DNA of 64,000 nt from an uncultured Eubacteriales bacterium (GTDB taxonomy: Bacteria; Bacillota; Clostridia; Oscillospirales; Oscillospiraceae). A model generated the notes under the pieces. That model did no database searches and was not told the DNA's origin. It saw only the letters and a program-made list of their open reading frames with translations. The stretch spans positions 21,214 through 85,213 of the forward strand of contig CASFNR010000016.1 in assembly GCA_949296115.1 (NCBI GenBank), read 5' to 3'. Position 1 is the first letter of the stretch. Every line of letters starts with the position of its first letter. Below, in pieces: positions 35,167 to 41,826 of this stretch. The position numbers were made by a program, and so were the translations under genes.

Positions 35167-36362
35167 AAGCAAGAGAATTACAGAATCTGAACATCCGGCT
35201 GCAAAGTCTGGCAATCTTTCGGAATCTGCTGAAGGACCCGGTGATTGCCGCCCTTGGGGAGTACCTGAAGGCACTGGACGCAGGGGAAACCGCCGGGTCT
35301 GTGTCCCGGTACGCCGGGTTTGTGTCGGCGTTTTACGCCGCTGGAACCCCCGCCTTCTCCCGGTATGTGGAGCGGATTGTGGGGGACGACGAGAATCCCT
35401 GCATCCGCATGATTGGGCGGGGCGAGACGCCCCCGCCGGAGATGGCCCGGTGTGTGGCCGGGGAGCTGGAAATTCTCCAGGCGGTGGCCAGCCTGACCCC
35501 CGCCCAGCTGCGGCAGGGCTTGGACTGGGACGGATACCTGCCGGAATTTCCCACGGAGCCGGTGGATGTGGTGGCCTCCTACCGGCAGCGGTGCGAGAAC
35601 ATCGGCCAGTACGGCTACGGCATCTACGCCCGGCACCCCATGTTCTACATCTCCGGGGAGAACCAGATTGTGCCGGTGCATAACCCGGACAAGATCCGCC
35701 TGTCCTCCCTGATTGACTACAAGCGGGAGCAGCAGATCATCCTGGGCAACACCATGGCCCTGCTCTCCGGCAAACCCGCCGCCAACATTCTGCTCACCGG
35801 CGACGCCGGCACCGGCAAATCCTCCACCGTGAAAGCGGTGGTCAACGAGCTGTCCCATCTGGGTCTGCGGATTCTGGAGGTGCGCAAGGAGCAGCTGCAC
35901 AGCATCCCCGCCATTCTGGACGAGCTGAACAGCAACCCCCTGAAGTTCATCCTGTTCATCGACGACCTGTCCTTCCAGAAGGACGACGACAACTTCAGCG
36001 CCCTGAAGGCCATTCTGGAGGGCAGCGTGTCCGCCCGGAGCCGGAACGTGGTGATCTACGCCACCTCCAACCGCCGCCATCTGGTGAAGGAGAGCTTCTC
36101 CAACCGGGACGGAGACGACGTCCACCGCAATGACACCATGCAGGAAATGCTGTCCCTGTCCGAGCGGTTCGGCATTCAGATCACCTTCCAGAAGCCGGAT
36201 AAGAAAACCTACCTGGACATTGTCCGTCATCTGGCGAAAGACCGGGGTGTAGAAATGCCTGCAGAAGAACTGGAAGCCCAGGCAGAGCGGTTTGCCCTGG
36301 GCCGGGGGGGACGGTCCGCCCGGGCCGCCACCCAGTTCATCGACAGCCTGCTGGCAAAATAA
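35163..36362 (+). CDS. DUF815 family AAA+ ATPase
   Basis: A 399-residue protein: an N-terminal helical part of about 175 residues, then a AAA+ core with Walker [10 protein letters not shown] (213-221), Walker [11 protein letters not shown] (262-271) and a sensor-type segment [15 protein letters not shown]. This matches the DUF815 family, whose role is not established. It overlaps ilvD by four bases, so it is translated from the branched-chain amino acid mRNA despite no obvious link to the pathway. A strong terminator follows. Confidence 0.88.
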   Translation: MKARELQNLNIRLQSLAIFRNLLKDPVIAALGEYLKALDAGETAGSVSRYAGFVSAFYAAGTPAFSRYVERIVGDDENPCIRMIGRGETPPPEMARCVAGELEILQAVASLTPAQLRQGLDWDGYLPEFPTEPVDVVASYRQRCENIGQYGYGIYARHPMFYISGENQIVPVHNPDKIRLSSLIDYKREQQIILGNTMALLSGKPAANILLTGDAGTGKSSTVKAVVNELSHLGLRILEVRKEQLHSIPAILDELNSNPLKFILFIDDLSFQKDDDNFSALKAILEGSVSARSRNVVIYATSNRRHLVKESFSNRDGDDVHRNDTMQEMLSLSERFGIQITFQKPDKKTYLDIVRHLAKDRGVEMPAEELEAQAERFALGRGGRSARAATQFIDSLLAK

Positions 36363-36368
36363 CGCACA

Positions 36369-36404
36369 AACGCCTGAGCGGCGAAAACCGCTCAGGCGTT
36401 CTCT
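36369..36404 (+). terminator. Terminator of the ilv-leu-DUF815 operon
   Basis: AACGCCTGAGCGG (36369-36381) pairs with 36388-36400 and is followed by TCTCTTTA; the A-rich left flank lets it also act on the convergent minus-strand operon. Confidence 0.8.
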
Positions 36405-36412
36405 TTATGGAA

Positions 36413-37039
36413 TTACAGTTCCCGGGTCCGGTACAGCCGGATGGAGAGCAGCCAGGACAGGGCGTACAGCACAGCCGCCCCCAGGAGCAGCCAGACCGAC
36501 AAATTTCCAGGCAGGGAGAAGCTTTCCCCCTCCTCCACGCCCAGCGCCAGAACGGCACTGCCGCCAAAGGTAACCGCAATCATAACCAAAAACCAAACTC
36601 TTCCCTTTTCCACCCCCAATTTGAAAATCAGGGGGAGACAAAGCGCCGGCGGCACCAAAGCGATGACTTGCAGGCCGCACAGCAGGGGCAGCAGTTGGCG
36701 CAGTCCGATCTCCCCGTTCAGCCGAATGGCCAGCAGCTGCGTGACCGCCGTCAGCGCCAAAACCAGCTCTCCCAGAATCAGGCCGATGAGATACTTCGCC
36801 GAGACATACTGTGCCCGGGAGGTGGGCAGGGTATCAAAATACACGTCCCACTTACTCTGGGTATCGTAGGACAGCAAGGTCACCGGAATAAAACTGGCCA
36901 AGGCACAGGGATAGACCAGCAGAAACAGGTTCTCCGAAGATCCGAACATTGCCAGACCCAAAAACAGCACCGTCATCACCAGGTGGCTCCGGCAGTACTT
37001 CCGGGCCAGATAAAACTCTTTCAGCAGCAGTCCGCTCAT
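36413..37039 (-). CDS. ABC-2 type membrane permease
   Basis: A 208-residue protein with about six hydrophobic segments, of the ABC2_membrane_5 type found next to YtrA-family regulators. It begins MSGLLLKEFYLARKY, a usual N-terminus for this group. The start at 37039 follows AAGGAGG. It is the membrane half of the exporter encoded with the ATPase at 37.0-37.9 kb, and would move a drug, peptide or lipid, or sense one. Confidence 0.85.
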   Translation of the reverse strand: MSGLLLKEFYLARKYCRSHLVMTVLFLGLAMFGSSENLFLLVYPCALASFIPVTLLSYDTQSKWDVYFDTLPTSRAQYVSAKYLIGLILGELVLALTAVTQLLAIRLNGEIGLRQLLPLLCGLQVIALVPPALCLPLIFKLGVEKGRVWFLVMIAVTFGGSAVLALGVEEGESFSLPGNLSVWLLLGAAVLYALSWLLSIRLYRTREL

Positions 37040-37040
37040 G

Positions 37041-37883
37041 TCACTTTGCCTCCTTCGCCATAAACACAAACAGTTCCTCAATGCTCACCGGACTCAGGTT
37101 CCACCCTTCCGGCACCCCATCCCGGAGCACCAGGGCCTCCACCCCGTAGGGGGTAACCTTTTTGCTCCGCACCGCTTCCGGGTCCAGGTCTTCCAGCTGC
37201 TCCGCTGGGCAGTGAAGCAGGCCGTATTCCTCCAGCAGCCGGTCCTTTTCCTCCAGGAGCATCAGCTTTCCCTTGTGGAGGAAGGCGATGTAGTCGCAGA
37301 GCTTTTCCAGGTCGCTGACAATGTGGGAGGAAATCAGAATGGCGTGGTCCTCCCGGCGGGTGAAGTCCAGAAACAGCTCCACCACCTGGTCCCGGACCAC
37401 CGGGTCCAGACCGCCGGTGGGCTCGTCCAGCAGAAGCAGCTTGGGCTGGTGAGACAGGGCCACCGCAATCCCCAGCTTCATCTTCATCCCCCGGGAAAAA
37501 TCCTTGAAGGTTTTATCCCAGGGCAGGTCCAGGGACTCCACCAGATTGGCGTAGCATTTCCCATCCCACCGGGCGAAAATCCGGGCCATGATCTTGCCGA
37601 CCTGCCGGGCGTTCAGGCACTCCGGCAGGCCGACAGAATCCATCACCACCCCCACGTCCTCCTTGGTCAAACGGAGATTGTCCCGGTTGTCCCGGCCCAG
37701 AATGGTGACGGTGCCGCTGTCCCGACGGAGCATATCCAGAATCAGCTTGATGGTGGTGGTTTTCCCCGCCCCGTTCTCCCCGATCAGCCCCAGGATGCAG
37801 CCGCTGGGCAGGGTCAGATTCAGATTGTCCAGGCGGAAGCCCGGATAGGTTTTGGTCAAATTGCGAATTTCCAATGCGTTCAT
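37041..37883 (-). CDS. ABC-2 type exporter ATPase
   Basis: A 280-residue ABC ATPase with Walker A GENGAGKTT near 36-44, the DFSRGMKMKLGIAVAL signature region and Walker B LLLLDEPTGGLDP. The C-terminal extension is typical of YtrB/BcrA-like exporters. The ATG at 37883 overlaps the stop of the gntR gene by four bases. Confidence 0.93.
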   Translation of the reverse strand: MNALEIRNLTKTYPGFRLDNLNLTLPSGCILGLIGENGAGKTTTIKLILDMLRRDSGTVTILGRDNRDNLRLTKEDVGVVMDSVGLPECLNARQVGKIMARIFARWDGKCYANLVESLDLPWDKTFKDFSRGMKMKLGIAVALSHQPKLLLLDEPTGGLDPVVRDQVVELFLDFTRREDHAILISSHIVSDLEKLCDYIAFLHKGKLMLLEEKDRLLEEYGLLHCPAEQLEDLDPEAVRSKKVTPYGVEALVLRDGVPEGWNLSPVSIEELFVFMAKEAK

Positions 37884-38257
37884 AGCTGTTCCTCCATACA
37901 AAGTTCCATCATTTCCAGCAGTTCCCCCCGGCTGAGATTGCAGGACGCAGCCAGACGGACAATCTGCTCCATGTGTTCCTCGATTTTCTTCAGATTTTCC
38001 TCCCGGAGCAGTTCCACATTCTTCGCCGCCACATAGCAGCCCTTCCCGGGGACGGTGTAGAGGAAGCCCTCCCGCTCCAGCTCGTCATAGGCCCGCTTGG
38101 TGGTGATGAAGCTGATGCGCAAATCCTTGGCCAGCCCCCGGATGGAGGGGAGCATCTGGTCCTGCTCCAGCTCCCCGCTGATAATCTGGGCCTTGATCTG
38201 GGAATAAATCTGGTCGTAAATCGGGGCGCCGCTTTTGTTGTCAATAAAGATGTGCAT
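37880..38257 (-). CDS. GntR/YtrA family transcriptional regulator
   Basis: A 125-residue repressor: a GntR winged-helix domain (about 10-75; APIYDQIYSQIKAQIISGEL, then MLPSIRGLAKDLRISFITTKRAYDELEREG) followed by a short helical dimerisation tail as in YtrA. It is the first gene of the exporter operon, and a 15-bp-arm palindrome overlaps its promoter, so autorepression is very likely. Confidence 0.92.
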   Translation of the reverse strand: MHIFIDNKSGAPIYDQIYSQIKAQIISGELEQDQMLPSIRGLAKDLRISFITTKRAYDELEREGFLYTVPGKGCYVAAKNVELLREENLKKIEEHMEQIVRLAASCNLSRGELLEMMELCMEEQL

Positions 38258-38269
38258 GCCCTCACCTCT

Positions 38270-38317
38270 GTATAAACTGTATATGCTGATTATATACAGT
38301 TTATACACAATTGTCAA
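38270..38317 (-). promoter_or_regulatory. gntR-exporter promoter with long palindromic operator
   Basis: On the minus strand a perfect consensus promoter is seen: TTGACA (complement of 38312-38317), 17-base spacer, TATAAT (complement of 38289-38294). A perfect inverted repeat with 15-base arms (38270-38284 and 38292-38306, half-site GTATAAACTGTATAT) covers the -10 box and start region. Confidence 0.88.
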
Positions 38318-38344
38318 GCCCTGTTTTGACAAATTTTCCGGCGG

Positions 38345-38373
38345 TTGCATTCCCCTCCGGGATATGCTACACT
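38345..38373 (+). promoter_or_regulatory. Promoter of nitroreductase gene
   Basis: TTGCAT (38345-38350) and TACACT (38368-38373) with a 17-base spacer, 25 bases before the ATG. A TTGACA at 38326 is a second possible -35. Confidence 0.55.
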
Positions 38374-38397
38374 GAAAGAAAACAAGGAGGTGTGTCT

Positions 38398-38925
38398 ATG
38401 AATTTCCTGGAAATTGCCCAAACCCGGCAGTCCTGCCGGGCCTATGACGAAGCCCGCCCCGTGGAGCCGGAGAAACTGGAAGCCGTTCTGGAAGCAGCAC
38501 GTCTGGCTCCCTCCGCCTGCAATGGGCAGCCCTACCACATCACCGTCTGCCAGGGAGACACCGCCAAGGCCGTGGCCGCCGCCACCGCAGGCATGGGGCT
38601 GAACAAATTCGCCGCCCAGGCCCCCGTTCTGCTGGTGTTGTCGGAGATGCCCTATGTGGCCTCCGCCGCAGCAGGTTCCCGGATGAAGCAGAACGACTAC
38701 CGCTCCCTGGACATCGGTATTGCCGCCGCCTACCTCACCGCCGAGGCCACCGCCCAGGGACTGGGCAGCTGCATCCTCGGCTGGCTGGACGACAGCAAAA
38801 TCCGGAGCATCTGCGGCCTGAAGCACCCGGTCCGTCTGGTAATTACCTTGGGCTATGCCAAGGAGGGAGATAGGCTGCGAGAGAAAAAGCGGATACCTAT
38901 GTCGGAACTGGTGACCAGACTATAA
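38398..38925 (+). CDS. Nitroreductase family protein
   Basis: A 175-residue FMN-dependent oxidoreductase. IAQTRQSCRAYDEARPV at the N-terminus, AARLAPSACNGQPYHI, and DIGIAAAYLTAEATAQGLGSC with the CILGW segment are family hallmarks. It is divergent from the GntR-controlled exporter and monocistronic. AAGGAGG precedes the ATG at 38398. Substrate unknown (nitro- or quinone-type compounds). Confidence 0.92.
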   Translation: MNFLEIAQTRQSCRAYDEARPVEPEKLEAVLEAARLAPSACNGQPYHITVCQGDTAKAVAAATAGMGLNKFAAQAPVLLVLSEMPYVASAAAGSRMKQNDYRSLDIGIAAAYLTAEATAQGLGSCILGWLDDSKIRSICGLKHPVRLVITLGYAKEGDRLREKKRIPMSELVTRL

Positions 38926-39008
38926 TACCCGCGCCCGGCCACAAAAAAGCAGGTTTCATCTGATTTGCCGCCGCAGGCGGTAAACTCAGCAAGACTTTTT
39001 ATCCGCTG

Positions 39009-39035
39009 AACCGGCCTCAAAAGAGGCCGGTTTTC
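39009..39035 (+). terminator. Intrinsic terminator
   Basis: AACCGGCCTC (39009-39018), AAAA loop, complement at 39023-39032 and a T-run; it separates the nitroreductase from the sdpR promoter, which starts three bases later. Confidence 0.85.
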
Positions 39036-39037
39036 TC

Positions 39038-39097
39038 TTGACAGACCCAGCTCGGTGTGCTATCATATATTTAACAATTAAGTTAATTGTTAAATAT
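39038..39097 (+). promoter_or_regulatory. sdpR promoter with a 31-bp perfect palindrome
   Basis: TTGACA (39038-39043), 17-base spacer, TATCAT (39061-39066). Immediately downstream a perfect palindrome (39067-39097; arms ATATTTAACAATTAA, single central G) covers the transcription start. ArsR-family repressors bind AT-rich palindromes of this type, so this is the likely autoregulatory operator. Confidence 0.88.
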
Positions 39098-39114
39098 CAG
39101 AAAGGAGGCTGCCT

Positions 39115-39393
39115 ATGGGACTCCAGCAAACCCTGAAAGCTCTGGCTGACCCCACCCGGCGGGAAATTCTGAACCTGCTGAAATCCGGCAAGCGCCCCGC
39201 CGGGGAAATCGCCGAGCATTTCGACATTACCCAAGCCGCCGTCTCCCGGCATTTGTCGGTGCTGAAGGACGCTGATCTCATCAGCGACACCCGGGAAGGC
39301 AAGTACATCTATTATGAACTGAATGCCACGGTTCTGGAGGAAATCCTGCTGTGGATTTCCGATCTGAAAGGAGAGGGTGACCATGATTCCTAA
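39115..39393 (+). CDS. sdpR: ArsR/SdpR family repressor
   Basis: A 92-residue winged-helix repressor: LKALADPTRREILNLLKSG, recognition helix TQAAVSRHLSVLKDADLI and wing REGKYIYYELN. It lacks the CxC metal site of ArsR/CadC, fitting the SdpR autorepressor group, which in Bacillus is held at the membrane by SdpI. The downstream genes are YhfC and SdpI types, supporting the assignment. It overlaps the next gene by about ten bases. Confidence 0.88.
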   Translation: MGLQQTLKALADPTRREILNLLKSGKRPAGEIAEHFDITQAAVSRHLSVLKDADLISDTREGKYIYYELNATVLEEILLWISDLKGEGDHDS

Positions 39394-40204
39394 TTCCACG
39401 ATTATCGCCTGTGTCATTACCCTGTGCATCAGCCTCATCGGACCGCTGGTTCTGCTGCTGATTCTCAGCCTTCGCTGGCGGAAACAGGGCATCGCCGCCG
39501 CCTGGTTCGTCGGCGCTGCCGGATTCTTTGTAACCCAGATGGTAATCCGCATTCCCATTCTGAGCCTGCTCTCCGCCAGTGACGGCTTTGCTTCCTTCGC
39601 CCAGGAGCACCTTTTCCTCTACGGCGTGCTGCTGGCCTTTACCGCCGGGCTGTTCGAGCTGGCAGGCCGGTTTGCCGCCGCAAAAGTGCTGAAAAAGAAG
39701 CCCATCTTCCGCCGGGCGTTGGCTGCCGGTCTGGGCCATGGCGGCATCGAAGCCATTGTGCTGGTGGGTCTGACCTATGTAAACAATCTGATCTATCTGG
39801 TGATGATTCAGGCCGGCACCTTTGACGCCCTGATTGCCCAGACCGAGGCCATGGGGGTAGACCCCAGCCAATTGCGCGCCATTCAGGATACTTTCCTCCA
39901 GACCGGGGCGGGTCTGTTCCTCCTGGCTGGGCTGGAACGGCTGCTGACCATGGTCGCCCACACCGCCATGTCGGTTCTGGTCTGTTGGGGCGTGTGGCAC
40001 AACCGTACCACCCCCGCCCTTCTTGCATGCCTTGGCATCCACACCCTGCTGGATTCCATGGTGATGGTGACCTATGTGGTTCCCCAGCCTGCATCCTACT
40101 GGATTCTTTACAGCTTTATGGGCCTGGTCGCCCTGTTTTCCCTGTATCTGCTCCGGCGGCTCCGGAAGAACTGGCCCGCCTGTGAGAAAGGAGAGATTGT
40201 ATGA
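39383..40204 (+). CDS. YhfC family membrane protein (putative intramembrane protease)
   Basis: A 273-residue protein with about seven hydrophobic segments. LGHGGIEAIVLVGLTYVNN near residues 113-131 supplies the conserved glutamate/histidine pair of the YhfC/CPBP-like family, and a further histidine is in LTMVAHTAMSVLV. CPBP-like proteins are often bacteriocin self-immunity factors or membrane proteases. The ATG at 39383 is favoured over GTG 39377 by the position of AAGGAG. Its location between sdpR and sdpI supports a role in signalling or immunity. Confidence 0.8.
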   Translation: MIPNSTIIACVITLCISLIGPLVLLLILSLRWRKQGIAAAWFVGAAGFFVTQMVIRIPILSLLSASDGFASFAQEHLFLYGVLLAFTAGLFELAGRFAAAKVLKKKPIFRRALAAGLGHGGIEAIVLVGLTYVNNLIYLVMIQAGTFDALIAQTEAMGVDPSQLRAIQDTFLQTGAGLFLLAGLERLLTMVAHTAMSVLVCWGVWHNRTTPALLACLGIHTLLDSMVMVTYVVPQPASYWILYSFMGLVALFSLYLLRRLRKNWPACEKGEIV

Positions 40205-41292
40205 TTCGTCAGAAACGCACCCTGCTGCTGCTTTCTTCCCTGGTTACCCTGCTGCCCATTGTGGTAGGTCTCATTCTCTGGAACCGGCTGCCGGAAACCA
40301 TTGCCACCCACTGGGGCATTGACGGCCAGCCCGATGGCTGGAGCGGTCTGCCCTTCGCCGTATTCGGTACTCCGCTGACCATGCTGGCCATCCAGTGGTT
40401 CCTGGTTCTGATCACCTCCCTGGACTCCAAAGCCCGGGAACGGAACCAGAAACCCTTCGGCATGGTGCTGTGGATTATTCCCGTGATGTCCAACCTGTGC
40501 TGCTATTGTGTGTACGCCCTGGCCCTGGGGGTGGAATTCTCCATGTCCAACCTGATGATAGCCGCCATGGCGGTGATGTTCCTGGTCATCGGCAACTACC
40601 TGCCCAAGTGCCGCCAGAATTACACCATCGGCATCCGGGTTCCCTGGACCTTCGCCGATGAAGAGACCTGGAACGCCACCCACCGGGTGGGGGGGCGGAT
40701 GTGGGTCATCGGCAGTCTGGTGATGCTCCTGGGGGCGGTCCTCCCGGCAAAGTTCGGCATTCCCCTGTTTGTGATTGCCATGCTGGTGATCTGCATTGCT
40801 CCCATCGTCTATTCCTGGGGGTTCTACACCCGCAAGCGCCGCAGCGGCGCAGAAATCGCCACCACCCTGAAGCCCATGAAGCAGGGCAGCAAAACCTTCA
40901 CCATGGTGGTGCTGGTATTTGTGGTTGTCATGTTGATTGCCATTTTCTCCCTGCTCTTTGTGGGAGACATCCATATGGAATACGGAGAGGATTCCTTCAC
41001 GGTAGTTGCCAGCTTCTATGACGATCTGACGGTGAACTACGCTGCCATCGAAAGCATCGAATACCGGGAGAGCGACCTGGACGGGGTGCGCACCTGGGGC
41101 TATGGCAGCTTCCGGCTGCTGATGGGTTATTTTGAAAACGAGGAATTCGGCAGCTATACCCGCTACACCTATTACCGTCCCGGCGCCTGCGTAATTCTCC
41201 ACGCAGACGGAAAGGTGCTGGCCCTCAGTGGGAAGGACCCTGCCGCCACCCGGGAGATATACGAAACCCTGAAAGACCGGACCGGGCTGTAA
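40201..41292 (+). CDS. sdpI: SdpI family immunity/signal membrane protein with C-terminal soluble domain
   Basis: A 363-residue membrane protein. Residues 1-50 hold a DUF1648 segment (LPETIATHWGIDGQPDGW), 130-165 the SdpI motif (NYLPKCRQNYTIGIRVPWT, then EETWNATHRVGG). After a last hydrophobic segment near 240-260 comes a soluble, probably extracytoplasmic PH-like domain of about 100 residues. SdpI protects Bacillus from the SdpC toxin and titrates SdpR. No SdpC-like toxin lies nearby, so this may be an orphan immunity or stress-sensing operon. It overlaps the yhfC stop by four bases. Confidence 0.88.
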   Translation: MIRQKRTLLLLSSLVTLLPIVVGLILWNRLPETIATHWGIDGQPDGWSGLPFAVFGTPLTMLAIQWFLVLITSLDSKARERNQKPFGMVLWIIPVMSNLCCYCVYALALGVEFSMSNLMIAAMAVMFLVIGNYLPKCRQNYTIGIRVPWTFADEETWNATHRVGGRMWVIGSLVMLLGAVLPAKFGIPLFVIAMLVICIAPIVYSWGFYTRKRRSGAEIATTLKPMKQGSKTFTMVVLVFVVVMLIAIFSLLFVGDIHMEYGEDSFTVVASFYDDLTVNYAAIESIEYRESDLDGVRTWGYGSFRLLMGYFENEEFGSYTRYTYYRPGACVILHADGKVLALSGKDPAATREIYETLKDRTGL

Positions 41293-41333
41293 TCCCTCCG
41301 CCGAAAAAATCGGCAGAAAGTGGGAAAAATTCC

Positions 41334-41362
41334 TTGACTACAGGGTAAAATTCTTCTATAAT
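41334..41362 (+). promoter_or_regulatory. Promoter of greA-lysS
   Basis: TTGACT (41334-41339) and TATAAT (41357-41362), 17-base spacer, 45 bases before the greA ATG. Confidence 0.8.
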
Positions 41363-41406
41363 ATTCGGAGCTATGAAGATTTTTCTCTTAGAAAGGATTT
41401 TGGAAT

Positions 41407-41823
41407 ATGGCTAAGGAATTTAAGATTACCAGTCTGCGTCTGGCCGACCTGGAGAAGGAACTGAACTATCTGAAGACCACCCGGGAGCGGGAAGTGGCCG
41501 CCATGATTGCGGAAGCCCGGTCCTACGGCGACTTGTCCGAAAACTCCGAATACGATGCCGCCAAGAACGAGCAGGCAAAGCTCTATGGCCGGATTGCGGA
41601 AATCGAGGATATTCTGTCCCACGCTGTCATCATTGAGGACGAGAACGAAGCCTCCGGCCGGGTTGGCCTGGGCTGCACCGTCATCGTGGAGGACGAGCAG
41701 GGTAACCGGAAGGAGTACCGGATCACCGGCTCCCAGGACAAGGCTGCCGGGGAAACCTTCACCGTCAACGCCCCTGCCGGCTCCTTCTCCATGAAGGTGG
41801 TCCAGGTCTCCCGTGAGGGCTGA
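41407..41823 (+). CDS. greA: Transcription elongation factor GreA, shortened C-terminal domain
   Basis: GreA rescues backtracked RNA polymerase by stimulating transcript cleavage. The coiled coil with the acidic tip is intact (EARSYGDLSENSEYDAAK, Asp42 and Glu45). The protein has 138 residues against about 158 normally. The C-terminal FKBP-like domain goes from EYRITGSQ (103-110) straight to DKAAGETFTVNAPAG, missing the roughly 20-residue segment that usually contains an IS..SP.G.ALLG motif. The frame is maintained. It is transcribed with lysS, four bases downstream, a common Firmicute arrangement. Confidence 0.9.
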   Translation: MAKEFKITSLRLADLEKELNYLKTTREREVAAMIAEARSYGDLSENSEYDAAKNEQAKLYGRIAEIEDILSHAVIIEDENEASGRVGLGCTVIVEDEQGNRKEYRITGSQDKAAGETFTVNAPAGSFSMKVVQVSREG

Positions 41824-41826
41824 GCC

